Source: Daphnia carinata (Eukaryota; Arthropoda; Branchiopoda; Diplostraca; Daphniidae). From it: a stretch of DNA of 64,000 nt. Shown piece by piece: positions 37,201-49,626 of this stretch. The stretch lies in NCBI RefSeq assembly GCF_022539665.2, contig NC_081340.1:4216001-4280000 (forward strand), read 5' to 3'. Each line of letters begins with the position of its first letter. Positions within the stretch are counted from its first letter, which is position 1. The notes below the pieces were generated by a model. The model saw only the letters and a list, made by a program, of their open reading frames with translations, was not told the origin of the DNA and did no database searches. A program made the position numbers and the translations under genes.

Positions 37201-40200
37201 CTTTTTTTTAAATTGATAGTCCGTGTTCTCTGATATACCATTTATTTCGGTTATTGGACAGAGATTCTACCTGCCATCTAGCGGAAATCTACCTTCCAGC
37301 CAGGTACGCAACACACTCACCCCATGAGCGAAATAAGCCTGATGTAGTGTACGAAAAATTGGGACTATAATTTGGACTTGAAATAGAACGGAGCCTTACT
37401 TGATGTAACCAGAATTAAACGCTCCGCAATAAAATATTACTCACGCATTAAACGGTTTTTGAATGAAACGCAAACCAAGTTGTTTTACACGGTAACCACT
37501 TTAACTCATGAACTGTAAATCTCAAGCCGCAATAAACCTGATTTTCGACATCCTCGTTAAATTGTAAATCTAAATCATTTATTTTTATAGCCACTTCCTA
37601 TGTTTTTGAAGAAATAAATTAAGAAATAAAAAAAGTCGGGCTTATTTTGTCGGGCTTATTTATTTTGTCGGGCTTATTTTTTAAATCCGACATTTTGCTT
37701 TCGACTTGGAATTCAATTAAACCTGATGTGTTACAACCTAATTAATGCGCTGATTTTGAATAAAATAATAGTTTTCTCCTTAATCGTGTAAATTTCGAAA
37801 TAAAATGCTTTTAGTGCAAGTCACGTTCACGCCGTGTTTTCCAACTCACTATACACAATGGGGTCGTCTTTCGATTGGATGGTGGGGGGCGTGAGTCGCT
37901 TTCATGATGATAGATGCATCACACGGATATCTCTTAAGGAAAGAAGTATCGATGGGTTAAGAAATTGGATCGCCCCTTAGCCGATGTTTCAATCCCCCCA
38001 TACTCCCGTGATTGTTTGACGCGTTCTGTAAAAAACAATCTATTTCTGGCAGGATGAAGTAATTATGTAAATGCATATACACTTTTTTTTTTCTTTGACA
38101 AAGCTTCAAACAAAGCTGGACGTTTTCTTTTGATTAGTTACTAATTAAATTGATTTTTATTTTTAAAAGAATCCTTTTTTCTAGAGGCTTCCTATTCAAA
38201 TACGACGATTTTAGCTTTCGGCGAGAGAAGGAAGGGTTTACTAATTGCGGTGGAAAAAGAATCGTTTCGTCTCCCTTCCCCGGTCGTTATATACGCCCCT
38301 CGAATTTACGTAAGAAACAAATGAATGTCGCTAGACTTTAAGCATCAGTTGTACCGTCGAACGCTGTCAAGTGTGGTTCTACAGTCGCTAACATTGTGGG
38401 TTTCTGTTGCTCAGGTAACTTAATTCGCGAATTTTTCTTTTCAAAACGAGTAAATAATATCCATGGAAATCATTGGCAAGTTCCAGGTTGATTCTATTTT
38501 TACCTGTCAAGCGAGACTGCGACGAGGGAATCGATTGAAGCCACAACGGAAACTCCTTGTACGTAAGCCACCTAAAAGACAAGTCTTTTGTTAACCAATT
38601 ACATGTATTGTTCTCTTTACAAGCACGACCTCCCTGTTTCGGGAGGCCGTGCTTTTCCCTATTGTTACAATTTGTTTTTGTTACGTAATGTTCGTTTAAA
38701 GGTACGTTATTAAAAAGGATAATGGTGTAATGTCTTACCAACTTGCACATCGTCTCTCCCAGGATCCAAGCTGCAACATGGTAAGGAAAGAAATGTATGA
38801 TTTAGTTTCATGTTTTGTTTCTCTAGAATTAACAGAAAGAATTGTGTTTGCAGCACTTTGATGCACTTATCCCGACATGAAGGAAATTAGTGCAACGATT
38901 CGAAAGTGATGGATGCACACGGACAGACAACAACTCGTTTATTTTGATTTCGTCGTAGACGAAATCCATCGTCAACTGTCTGTGTTTTGTTTAACAACTG
39001 AACTGATTCGAGGGCAATGTTTGACAGGGATAAACGTCCATGACTAAATCTACCGGTGCCGAATCAGGAGGGGGAAAAGTAGCAAAGGAAGTCTGAGAGG
39101 GGAGTTGAAAGTGGAGTGTCGTGACGGCGCGTGAGTGGCGTTTGAGTTATTATAGCAAACTACAGCTCGATAACGTGATATCCTATCGGTAATATATAAC
39201 CCAGCTGTCATAACATTCCCATACTTTGAAAGAAAGTTTTAACATTTATTATTTATCTGACAGTAGCACTCACATCTATCTACAGCCTTACATCTTTGAT
39301 TTGCGGATAATTTGATTAGATTTACGACTTGGGCTAATTGAAATTGACGTTCAAGAACTGTCTTGTTTATGCTACCTGAAAAATTGTCTGGAAGAAGGGT
39401 TAAGCCATCTCGTTAAGGTAATGAACATCTGGTGGGTTTTGTATTGTTTTCATCCAATTTTTTACGACCTTCTCAGTTTAACCCACGATGGATTACATAA
39501 CGACGCCACCCGCCAAGAAACATAATCCTTACATCACGCTGCGCAACTAACGACCTCGACAAGAGAACGCTTCCATATTAACGTCACAATTCAGGAAAAT
39601 GTCAGCTATTATGTTTAACAAAGTTTCTCGATTCAACTACTCTGACAAGTTAAGACCATCCTGCACTCATTGCCTGGCTTTTTTCGTTTTTGTGTAAAGA
39701 TCACATTACAACAGCCCTCAGTCTAAATTGCTGTACAATCAATCTGACGGGGAGCGTGAGATCGTCGGCAATCAAATTAGGATTCTTTGAAGATCTAATG
39801 GATAAGCAGGTGGTTTTGTGGTCGTGGGAACCGTAACGTGTGAGGGCTAATGCTCTTATTTAATGGCATTTATTTTTAGTGTTTTCCTTTTCTTTAGAGT
39901 GGGCTGATGCAGCGATTTTTCCCGAGTAACAAAATTGGATGGAAGAAAACGTCTTATAAACCGGTAATAAGTCCTACAGATAAAAGGGGTGATTTAGCCG
40001 TCATAGTTACATGTTATAGTTGACGATGACATCTAGGTCTTTTCAGGCAGGGGAAGTTGAGGGGGGTATTCTCTTTTCTTAGAGGGAAGCGGACGACTAC
40101 TGTGCATTGAATGGATGTATTATGTTTGGAATGGAAGAAGTCGTACAAGTTATTCAATAAGGGAATGAAAAAGACGGGGAATACTGCATATTTTTTATTT

Positions 40201-43200
40201 TATCTCCTTCCCAATTTTCATTTCCGCCGTCTTGCATTCGTACCACTCTCTACATGCCATTACTTTTGTCGTAGTGCTTGAAAATTGTATTGCGAAGTCG
40301 GATTTCTAGATGCTCGCATTCTCCGGCCTGAATGTTAGTATAGTTTATATCCCATAGTCAGACGTGTCAAATCCGACCGCAATTCCTCCCTCTCCCCTCC
40401 TCCGTAACACCACTAAATTTCCCGATAGCCGGAACGTGAAAAAGGAACTGTCATTTGGAGCCAAAGTATGTTTGGATTTGGACAAATCGTTGGTTTGATG
40501 CGTTCGACGAAGTGAAGCAATCCTTTCTAACGAATTTGTTGATGTATATTTTTAAAAATTCGTCCTGAGTTTGGCAAGAATTACTTTAAACATTCACTTT
40601 GTTTTTCATGTCACATCGGTGACGCTGCTTTGATCTATGTGAAAAATCCAGCTACAAGCTTTACTCGCATGGCCAAAACAGAAATTCGAGTGGGTCTTGG
40701 ACAATTTACATCGTGGGCTTTATTGAATTCTTTGAACTTTTAAACTGAAAAATCCCTGGTTCGATGGGAACGTGCAATGAAATCCTGGACAGTTGAGGTA
40801 AAAATAATATGTCGCCATTCTAATCTTTTTTTCCACCCACGTATTGTGTGTATGTGTCTGACAGTTTGAAAAGCGGGGAAAAACTCAGCGAAGTATTAAA
40901 GAAACGACTACAAGCTATGCAAATACTTTATATAATGTAAGAGTTGTGTGTTATTCTTTTCGGTTTTGTACAAAAACTTATCGCTCGACATTGTTATTCC
41001 CTTTCTTATAACATGTTTTTTTTATTGTTAATTAGGTTCACCAAAAAATAGAGGCTGAAAGACTGTTGTGATGTTAACAAACCGGACGGCAATCTGTTGA
41101 CAAGAGGGTGGAAACTTGCGATCAATATTGGGATATCTGCGTTTTCGTCAAGTGACGGCGGGATGGAAAGCTCAGTTCTCACATGTCATTGAATGCCAAC
41201 ATTTGAACACTACAACAACCGAACCCTTTATTTCCGTCTTTTTTTACTGCCAACAAAAGCCTTATGCCCTGCGGACGCCATCAGTAGGCATTAATGGCGT
41301 AGCTCTGGTTTTTCTTTTCGCAAACGGAAATTTCCCGACAGTCTAATTATAAAAAACAAAAGGGAATAGCAAAACGCGATAGTAGTATCTAATAGTTTTA
41401 CCAGTGTTTTTGCAGTTTGTTTTGATAAAACGAAATAAGGCGAACACGAAAGGCCATCATCCGGTATGATTACATCGGTACGATAGTGTGTAAATTCATT
41501 AAGTTTTGGGGGACGACGGGCAACATCTTAGTTGATACAGAAAGCGATAGTATGAGAACTCTAATAATGAGTTAGGAAAAGCGGAGGGGGAATTTTTGTA
41601 GAATATTGGCTCGATGAACCGGATGAAAGAAAACCTCTTGCTCAAAAATCGATGTAAAGTCTATCCGGCTGTGTGAGTTGGGGCGCTAGCAACACCAATC
41701 AGCTACGAGAAGAACTTTGCAAAGTAGAGGTAATCATGGAAAACTAACTGAATTTGTTTTAAAGGATTTTTCCTCTGTTTGGCGTTTTTTTTCTTTTTCA
41801 CTTGTGCGTTTGAAGAGCTTTGATCTTTCCACAAGGCTTTATTATCCCGTTCCACATTTTCTACGGCTTGCGTGAAGCGCATTATTTTAACTACTACGCA
41901 AGTAAGAAAATAGTGAGAATTGTACGTAGTAAAACGGTAACCATGACTAAACTAATTTATCTCAAACCCTCTATTTTTTCAGGCACCTACAATGTCTCAA
42001 CTTGTACAAGAGATCCGTATCGATTTGGCAGTATCGGGGAAAAAAAAAATAAAAGGAAAGAGTTCGACCATCGAGAGAAAAACCTAACAGATAGGATAAC
42101 AAAAGCCACTCCAATTTGGGAAACCAAAGAGGTTTGTAAAGAATGTATAAAAAATTTAACTTCCATTTTTTTTGTGCGAAAATGTCATACGTCATATAAT
42201 AATTTCATACGAAAATGTCGTTTGCGTATTGTCGCGTTTTATCGTGAATCTTTAACAAAGGGCGTAAGACGCGTCTTCAATCGAATGCAGTCTAGGAAAG
42301 ACCCAGTCGATCCCAAAAGCCTCTTTCATTAGCAAAGTCCGTTGATTTGTCAAATTTCCTTCATCTTTTCAAACTAGATGCATATCAAACAGCAATAATC
42401 GATAGCGAGATGTTAAAAGGAAGTTCATACAAAAAATTCGCTTACGAACAAAGATGTTGGATAGTAGGGTAGCCGGTAGACAAAACAAGACGACCAGGAT
42501 GTCAGCAATGGCCAAATTTACCTGCCGTAAAAGAATTCATTGAATAATTGGCGAATAGGAGTGCGTCACAAATCCTGTAGGACATTACCAAGAAGGCTGT
42601 TAATGGTAAAAGTATTAAAGAAAATTCAAAACTGATTACGATAAAGTAGTTTGTCACGGTCCGCATCCGAGGTGCTCTGAAGACGACGGCCACCACGAGA
42701 CAGTTTCCAACGAGACCCAATAGGAATACGGACGAGTCTGTCATGTTCAAATAATCCAAATCTCGTTTGAAAATGTCACGCATATTATTTAATTACACAT
42801 GCTAGAAACGGCTACCTCCCTTGCATCTCATGTTTATTCCCCTTTTTTCGCAATATCCTTCTTTGTGTCCCCACCCAAGTTTACTAATCATATCAACTCT
42901 AGCGCGACTCTAAATGTTTTTGTTTCTTACAAGCAAGGCAGTACACGGTTGTGACGATGGACGAGTGCCGATAAAAGTCATCGTCCGCAGTTTCCTCCTC
43001 GCTGACATTGGCGGCGCCGCTGGCGTTGGCCTGGTGCCCGTCAAACTGGATGGCCCAGTTGGAAAAGAATTCCGGCTGGTTGGTTGCCTCTGTTATCTAA
43101 ACATCGGAGTGGGGAAAAAAAATATATGCGTCACGTGTAAGTTATTTACATATTATTAGTGCACCCATTTTTGTACATGAAAAACAAATTCGCATAGAAA

Positions 43201-44852
43201 ATGATTCGGTACGGACTGAAAGCCGAAACAAAACAATTTGCCTTTATTGCAATGCAATCATTAATTATTGCGCTGTTGGCTATTGTTTGTTTTTTTCCTC
43301 TTCACTTTTCATTTCGGTTGTTGATACGAAATCTGTGTTGGATAGCTTTTCTCCCTTTTTTTTTTATTATCTTGACGACTCCCTACGGCAACCATTGACA
43401 TTTGCGTTTCTTTCTACAGTCATTCAAATTCACAACAGTTTCGTTCGTGGCGTCTTTTGGTTGCCATTGGACATGCGCCAAAGATAAAATCACAATTTAT
43501 CCCTCTTTGGTTCAGTCAAAAAAATGAATAAGCTATTATGAAGAACTCTAATTTGGCACGCGATTATTAGAGACGCACCACAGATGTCCTGCCAAAAGAA
43601 CAAAAATTTAAATAAACCTGAAGAGACTCACCGAAACAGAAAATAAAAACATCAAACGTATATTGATGTCTACGCCAGAACTAGAAAAAGGAAAAACGAG
43701 TGAACTGAGACATTCGGAGAAATGAATAACGGAAAAATGGCCGGAGCAAAATACATCAACGTCGGTCACAGGTCGCCCGTGAAAATTGACCAATGTAAGT
43801 TGATCATCTTAAAAGAAAAACGGACAGAGAGAAAAAATGATTGCTCAACTGGTTTTGACATGGTGAGTAGGCCTATCGCTCGCAAACTTGAATATACAAA
43901 ATTAATTTTATTTACGGTCTTGGTTTTTGCTTTAGATTTCTTTCTTCGCTTCAGGCTCTCTTCTTTGTATCTTATATGATCAAGAACCACTTTAGAACAT
44001 CGCACATGTCCTCCAAGGAGTGCCATTTTTATTCCAGCTGCGATTCTTTCGAACGCTCTTTGCGTCCCGTTCGTTATTGTCTTTTCCGAGGGCGACGGAC
44101 TTGAACGATCCATTTCACGACTGAGCCAAAAGTATAAAAATAACGCAACAAACAAAAAACACGCAGAAAAAAAGAAGTGAAATAATAGCAACTATTTTAT
44201 CTTCAACACTGTTGTGTGACCTACATATTCGCCGTTTAGTGCCGAATTCAGCATAGGCATTTGCAACACGCACCGTTGAATCTCTTTGCGAAATGGATGG
44301 AAATCGAGAAACCCTTTATTATGCCGAAGATCAAGCATATACGGCCCGTCACAACTCGCATCACTGGGTGGGATCATACTAACTTTTTAGTGGTATACAA
44401 ATAAATAGAGGGAGAAGGAGAGAGGAAAAAAAAAAGATGTTGGTGTTCGGTCCACCATATATGGGCTATAAATCATTTTACGAGCGAATTGCGTTGAGAT
44501 TATAACACAATCCTCTCGGCATTTTTTTTTCTTTTGTTTGTTCATCTGTTCCCTGCTTCACGCAATCAAAAGGCTTTGCCGCAAGCAGAACAAAGGAGAA
44601 ACAAAACACACGAAATTCTAGGAAAAGTGTAGGTTCTTCCGATGGAGCGGAAGAACGAAAATATTTCCGAAGCGTTCTAGCAAATATTTGCAAAGACCGT
44701 AACATAATAAAGCTGTTTAGTATTGGTTTGGCGGAGCGAAGCACTTCAAATTGATTGGCAGCAAGATTTTTTCTGCATTGGCCTCGGAACATTGGAAATA
44801 AATGGAATGCATTTAAACTCACGTTGGTGGGATGGCTGTCAAAAAGTTCCAT
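34210..44852 (-). CDS. SIFaR: SIFamide receptor-type neuropeptide GPCR (rhodopsin family)
   Basis: Eight minus-strand exons join in phase to 465 residues: 44823-44852, 42931-43096, 42640-42737, 42446-42521, 38739-38770, 38504-38571, 36139-36490 and 34210-34785. Exon 2 encodes an acidic extracellular N-terminus with NAS and NVS glycosylation sites. Exons 2-3 encode TM1 ([19 protein letters not shown]) and exon 4 TM2 ([19 protein letters not shown]). A 32-nt microexon encodes [11 protein letters not shown], with the conserved TM3 cysteine. Exon 6 carries TM3 ([20 protein letters not shown]) and the DR of the DRY position. Exon 7 carries TM4, the second extracellular Cys (LCLEEWP) and TM5. Exon 8 carries TM6 (LSWLPLY), TM7 ([14 protein letters not shown]) and a long Arg-rich tail. 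The order and wording fit insect SIFamide receptors, the arthropod relatives of NPFF/GnIH receptors. The first exon is least certain: an in-frame Met also exists at 44913-44915. Exon 7 ends at an unusual donor, GTTCAT. Confidence 0.85.
34861..35928 (+). CDS. Small six-exon gene nested antisense in a SIFaR intron, unrecognised
   Basis: Six segments flanked by GT..AG sites join in phase to 190 residues: 34861-34998, 35077-35211, 35301-35379, 35515-35688, 35791-35811 and 35903-35928. Introns are 78-135 nt. The last four exons are the strongest. They encode a hydrophilic helix-prone protein containing [17 protein letters not shown], then [38 protein letters not shown] and RWANDMTQAVVSEKK before TGA. 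If translation begins at the Met in exon 3 (35328), the product is 90 residues. The first two exons (aromatic-rich, including [19 protein letters not shown]) may be an N-terminal extension or 5' UTR. There is no signal peptide or membrane segment. The whole gene sits between receptor exons 7 and 8 on the opposite strand. I recognise no family. Confidence 0.5.
37271..37284 (-). promoter_or_regulatory. CTCF-like motif
   Basis: The minus strand reads CCGCTAGATGGCAG, close to the CTCF core CCASYAGRKGGCRS with one mismatch. It lies in the receptor intron between exons 6 and 7. A single match in 64 kb can arise by chance. Confidence 0.25.
37635..37682. repeat. Short tandem repeat, GTCGGGCTTATTTT-type unit
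   Basis: Three near-identical units (GTCGGGCTTATTTT, one with a TATT insertion) follow each other in the SIFaR intron. Confidence 0.8.
41820..42332 (+). CDS. Unrecognised 170-codon open frame inside a SIFaR intron (doubtful)
   Basis: The plus-strand frame lies in the 3.7-kb receptor intron between exons 4 and 5, antisense to the receptor. It is Lys/Arg-rich with five cysteines in its second half ([24 protein letters not shown]). A strong acceptor (TATTTTTTCAG) at about 41981 suggests that only the part from there on might be exonic. No family is recognised. The length is borderline for chance. Confidence 0.2.
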   Translation: MIFPQGFIIPFHIFYGLREAHYFNYYASKKIVRIVRSKTVTMTKLIYLKPSIFSGTYNVSTCTRDPYRFGSIGEKKNKRKEFDHREKNLTDRITKATPIWETKEVCKECIKNLTSIFFVRKCHTSYNNFIRKCRLRIVAFYRESLTKGVRRVFNRMQSRKDPVDPKSLFH

Positions 44853-44915
44853 GGTTACATCGGCACTCTCCGGCAATTGAATCAACTTTCGAAACACTAA
44901 TCGTCTTTTATGCAC

Positions 44916-46516
44916 ATTGAAGAGAAATCCAAATTTTTTTTTGAACTAGCCACCAAAAGTAAGGATTTGGAAAACTTGGGCGCTGGATGTGTCGGACTGG
45001 TTGGCGCCGGGATACTGCGTGAATCAACGGTCTTTACGTTTCCTTTATGTAGCTGGATTTGCTCTGCGTGTCCGTGGCCGCGCCGCCGCTGTCGTCCCCT
45101 CCAATGTCAACGCAGATATCAAAATAAAGGATTAGTCTAGCCTTTACGAGTTGCCAACTAAAAATAAGGTATTCACATATCTAAGTATTCCGGGTTGCAA
45201 GCAACTGTAATTTCTATTAATCTTATTTAACTCCTGTACTTTCATCATATTTACACAAGCGCCTCCCGGGAATAATTGTGACTGGAACTGAGGTAATCAA
45301 AACGACGCCAACTAGCTCAGTCTCTGTCAAAATTGTTCGAACTAATTAACATCACGGCTCAACGTTTGAACGCCAGTAAATCCCTCGTTAATTTTGCATT
45401 TCACCCTGAAAACGTCAACAGCTCAGCAAACACGGTTGGTATAAACAAAAGGAAATCAAAAGTAAAACAGCAAACAATTTGTTAAGAATAAACTTCTGTG
45501 AAAACAAAGAGACCCGTAACATCAACAAATAACAAAAACACGACCACTTTGATCAACTTGATTACAACGTATATAAAACGAATGACGTAACTTTGCCTGA
45601 TCTGTCACAAAAAAGTTGCTTAGCCTAACTTTTCTTTTTAAATGTAAGCCGCCAATCAACGATAAGGAAATTCATCTAGATCGCCCTAGTGTTTTTATAG
45701 TACGCCCAAGGAAGAGGGGCCTTTCTGGCAACATATGCACGAAAATGTTGCCATAGCGAAAGAAACAAAAAAATCCAGGGCATGCAATGCGTTGTAGGCG
45801 TTCCCAATGCGAAATAAAGGATCTACCAAACCCACGAAAAGGCAAAATAAAGCTATGTTCTAGTCCAGCACTTATATATATATATATTTTTTACCCATTC
45901 TTTTTCTGTAAAAGAGATCCCAGCTAACCAAAATTGCCCCTCTCTCAGCAGTGGACTATAGTCCGGGGCAAACACGTTCTTTTTTTAAAAATAGATTCTC
46001 GCGTTGTTTGTTTTGTTTCGTTCCATTTATTAGATTCCTTTTCCCGTTGTTCTTTTTAAGAGTAGAATACTGCTAGCTTTCTTATGACTTATACTTTCCT
46101 GTTGATCCATGCCGTTGTTTCCAAAAGTTTTTGGGCATATCATTGACAAAAGAATAGCAGCTGTTACGCCGATAATAGCGACTTTTTACATCCGGCACTG
46201 TCACACGTGCTGGAATGTGTCATCCGAACGTTCTGGGCATGCAAAGGCGTGTCCCGAAAGGGATTTTATCAAGCGTTTGTGTTATATTCTGTTCAATTAC
46301 CATATACCATACTACCCTTTGACGAACCCCTGATCCACCCGAATTTTTCTGAGATTTTTCTCCCAATAGATGGCGTCTGGATTTCGAAAGTGTCTGCACT
46401 TAAGTCTGGAGCGTTTTCTCCATCCGCATCATTTCGTACTGTCTGTTCTACAAATTTTAGAAACATACTATATAGTTCATCAATTAAAATTTCAATCCGC
46501 CTTATGGATAATAATA
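44916..46516. other. Upstream flank of SIFaR, GC-richer patch near 44985-45115
   Basis: Read on the minus strand, 44985-45115 is noticeably GC-richer than its surroundings and codes without stops over some 25-30 codons (for example DIGGDDSGGAATDTQ). It could be a 5' exon or the promoter region of the receptor, but no splice pair is clear. The rest, to the inverted-repeat boundary, shows only short frames. One of these (46293-46556, minus) runs into the left arm. Confidence 0.35.
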
Positions 46517-48125
46517 TTAACGGAACTTCATTACGAGTGTGAATGTTACTTGACACATAAGCATGTTAATTGACTCAAAATATGTCAAATCATTGTGTCT
46601 GTGAATGTGAGCATGTACTTTTTACACTATTGTTGGTAGCCATTAAATATGCAGGTATATCTATCTATTTTTTCATAGGTGATGAGCTGAATTTGTTCAC
46701 AAGGCTTTGTAAGTTGTGCATCCAACAACCTTTGAAATTTTGGTTGGAATCTGGTTCCTAGTCTGATTCTCCTACTTTTTCCTAGACCACATTAAGGTTA
46801 TTTGGTTTTGCAAATTTGCAATCTGCTCATGTTCAAAATTCAATGTATTTCTATTACAGTCGATTAATGCCAAGTAACTAAAACTTTGTTTAAATTCTAC
46901 AGGTAGTTTTTTGTTAAATGACGATCTGAGTATTCTCCATCAGCATTAGATACCTTACATTGGTAATCCATTTTAGGTATTTGGTTTAACCTTACATTAT
47001 TTACCTTTTCATCTTCCTGCCCGTCACACTAAACATTGTTAACAGAGAAAATACTGCTGGACAACATATACGTCTCGTACGACAGAAACATTCACGTCTT
47101 CTTACTATCGTCAGGTTACCTACCGTAATCTGTAACTTTTAAAGTCTGCCGCATGACTGATGCGCTGGTTTCGAGGTTGAGGGCAAGTGAAAGAGGATCG
47201 CAAAAAAAAATCATCGCCATCTCTACTACAGGCATTTTTGTATACATTTATTTTTTTTTTTTTTTTTTTGTCATTAACCAGCCCCAAAGCATTTTATATC
47301 AGTAAATCTCAAATGATTGAGTGCCAACAAGCATTGAAATGCCTTACACGCGGGTTTGATGGATATTGCCATGAAGACTGCCGAAGTTGGCCATCGTACG
47401 GAAACCTAGAAATGGCGTGAGTTCCACATCAAACATGTATTAGGTACTTCTCAGTTTTCGGTAAATCGATAAAGTATTTGTAATGCCATTATTTTGCATT
47501 TTCAGAATTTTAGTGGAGGAATTTTTTGTTAAACATGCTTGATCTACACAAAAATTTTCTGTTCAGAGCCTTATGCAATGGTTTTCATTTCCAATTTGTA
47601 TGTTCTTTCGCAAGCATCTGCCAGAAGTTTTATATGAATGCCAAACAGTGAACCTATGAGTCATGTAAGTCACTTTAGCAAGAATTTTGTGTGCTTAACG
47701 GTTTTTTTTCTGTTCTTAAAATAGGTTAATGGTAACACTGGATCAGAAAAGGGTCTTGAATGAGACGAGACACTGAATAAATTGTGATGATTAACGTAAC
47801 GGATGACATGGAATTTATATACTTTATTCGGATTCCCATACGGTATTTAATATTTAAAAAATTGAAGTGCATATCTGGGCTCCCTTCCTTTCCGTAGCCC
47901 CGTTTCCCCTTGACTCGTAATAAGCCCGTAGGGGGTCATGCCCCTACTGTACGGTATATATAAAAATAACATATACCGAGGTTTGGAGGGCTCTGGCCGG
48001 AAAGGGGACGTGGGGGTCCGCGTAGTCCGATGATGTGTTCACGGAGGGCGACGTGGCTATCCGCAAATCCGAATTAAAGGTTAATCGCTCCAGTAAAAAT
48101 GTTCCATATCTTCGGCTCTTCTTCC

Positions 48126-48238
48126 GGCTTCTCTTAGCCAATCACCGGGTAATCTCCCCGGTGGGTCAACAAGGCAGTGTCTCCCCCTGCCTGGGTTGAC
48201 GGCAACTTTTGAAAGGGCTATTGTGCCTTTTTAAAGTT
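48126..48238 (-). ncRNA. Four-hairpin structured block, left arm
   Basis: Mirror copy of the block at 49627-49739. See that entry for the stems. Confidence 0.3.
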
Positions 48239-48593
48239 GCAAAAATAATTGTAATGTGCAGAGAATTGTCAATAAATTTTTTTTTATAAAATATTTTTTG
48301 CAAAATTTGTTTCTTTCATTGTCTGTGTTCGCTGTGTTCACACAATACATTAATCAACTTTTTTTTTTGTTAATTTAGCTTGCTCAATTCACCTTTATTG
48401 GTTTTGCCACCTTTGATGGTAAGCATTGTTTCCATTGGTTTATCGTTTATCTGTAATTATTCAATTATTATTTATTACACTCTTTGAATTCTTCAACTTA
48501 GATTCAAGGAACAACGTGTAATGCCTGGTAATTTCCATTCTGTCTCTCTTTCTATTCTATATCTGAAGTAATTTTGTATTTGTATTTTATTTT

Positions 48594-48660
48594 ACTCGTA
48601 TGGGAACCGATCCCCTGACATTCAGCGTGCAACGCCGATGCTCTAACATTGAGCCACGAG
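48594..48660 (-). ncRNA. tRNA-Ala(TGC)-like module, left arm
   Basis: The minus strand contains a D-arm-like GGCTCAATGTTAGAGCAT (A box). An anticodon-like stem TCGGC/GCTGA follows, with loop GTTGCAC and TGC at the anticodon place. Then comes a T-arm-like AGGGGATCGGTTCCCAT (B box). The acceptor stem is imperfect, so this is a tRNA-derived module, not a normal tRNA gene. Confidence 0.6.
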
Positions 48661-48760
48661 ATATATATAAATTGTTTGTTATCGCATATCATGTGTTATC
48701 ATCTAGGATGTTCATGCAGTCTTTCACAACTATATGTTTATCTTTCTTTTGCTTTCATTA

Positions 48761-48832
48761 GGTCCATAGTTCTGTGGAAGAGTCTTTATCTGCGATACCT
48801 GTTACCCTGGGTTCAAACCTCAGTAGATGTAT
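48761..48832 (+). ncRNA. Second, divergently oriented tRNA-like module, left arm
   Basis: An A-box-like TAGTTCTGTGGAAGAGTC (48767-48784) and a B-box-like GGGTTCAAACCTC (48809-48821) are about 25 bases apart, as in tRNA-derived pol III promoters. It points away from the Ala-like module, with about 100 bases between them. Confidence 0.5.
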
Positions 48833-48872
48833 ATAATTGAAGCAGAAAAAATGTAGAAAAGGATATAGCCGC

Positions 48873-48988
48873 TATGAATATAGTTTGCAATTGAATGAAG
48901 AAAAGATTATTTCTTGTCACCTACGGACTTATATTTACGCTTAGAATAAAATTGAAATGTAACGCTGCAATATTCTTTTCTATTCATT
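48873..48988. other. Spacer of the inverted repeat
   Basis: About 116 bases separate the arms. The first eight or so on each side (TATGAATA / AATGAATA) are still partly complementary, so the true loop is near 100 bases. No gene is seen. Confidence 0.9.
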
Positions 48989-49027
48989 GCGGCTATATCC
49001 TTTTCTACATTTTTTCTGCTTCAATTA

Positions 49028-49100
49028 TATACATCTACTGAGGTTTGAACCCAGGGTAACAGGTATCGCAGATAAAGACTCTTCCACAGAACTATGGACC
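49028..49100 (-). ncRNA. Second tRNA-like module, right arm
   Basis: Mirror copy of 48761-48832, with the B box at 49040-49052 and the A box at 49077-49094 when read on the minus strand. Confidence 0.5.
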
Positions 49101-49200
49101 TAATGAAATCAAAAGAAAGATAAACATATAGTTGTGAAAGACTGCATAAACATCCTAGATGATAACACATGATATGCGATAATAAACAATTTAGATATAT

Positions 49201-49267
49201 CTCGTGGCTCAATGTTAGAGCATCGGCGTTGCACGCTGAATGTCAGGGGATCGGTTCCCATACGAGT
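49201..49267 (+). ncRNA. tRNA-Ala(TGC)-like module, right arm
   Basis: Mirror copy of 48594-48660. CTCGT at the 5' end can pair with ACGAG at the 3' end, a residual acceptor-like stem. Confidence 0.6.
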
Positions 49268-49626
49268 AAAATAAAATACAAATACAAAATTACTTCAGAT
49301 ATAGAATAGAAAGAGAGACAGAATGGAAATTACCAGGCATTACACGTTGTTCCTTGAATCTAAGTTGAAGAATTCAAAGAGTGTAATAAATAATAATTGA
49401 ATAATTACAGATAAACGATAAACCAATGGAAACAATGCTTACCATCAAAGGTGGCAAAACCAATAAAGGTGAATTGAGCAAGCTAAATTAACAAAAAAAA
49501 AAGTTGAATTAAAATTGTATTGTGTGAACACAGCGAACACAGACAATGAAAGAAACAAATTTTGCAAAAAATATTTTATAAAAAAAAATTTATTGACAAT
49601 TCTCTGCACATTACAATTATTTTTGC

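Larger units (their letters stand above)
46517..48872 (+). repeat. Left arm of a 2.36-kb inverted repeat
   Basis: Every stretch I compared has its reverse complement in 48989-51346, with roughly 1% scattered differences (for example TTGACAC versus TTGGCAC near the outer end, and a 19- versus 17-base T-run). The arm holds a GC-rich block (about 47880-48240), tRNA-like modules (48594-48660 and 48761-48832) and only short frames. The outer edge is where TTAACGGAACTTC stops matching. Confidence 0.95.

Noticed and set aside
48594-48660. Functional tRNA-Ala gene
   Set aside because: The acceptor stem and T stem have mismatches and the same degenerate form recurs with a partner module, so a tRNA-derived element fits better.
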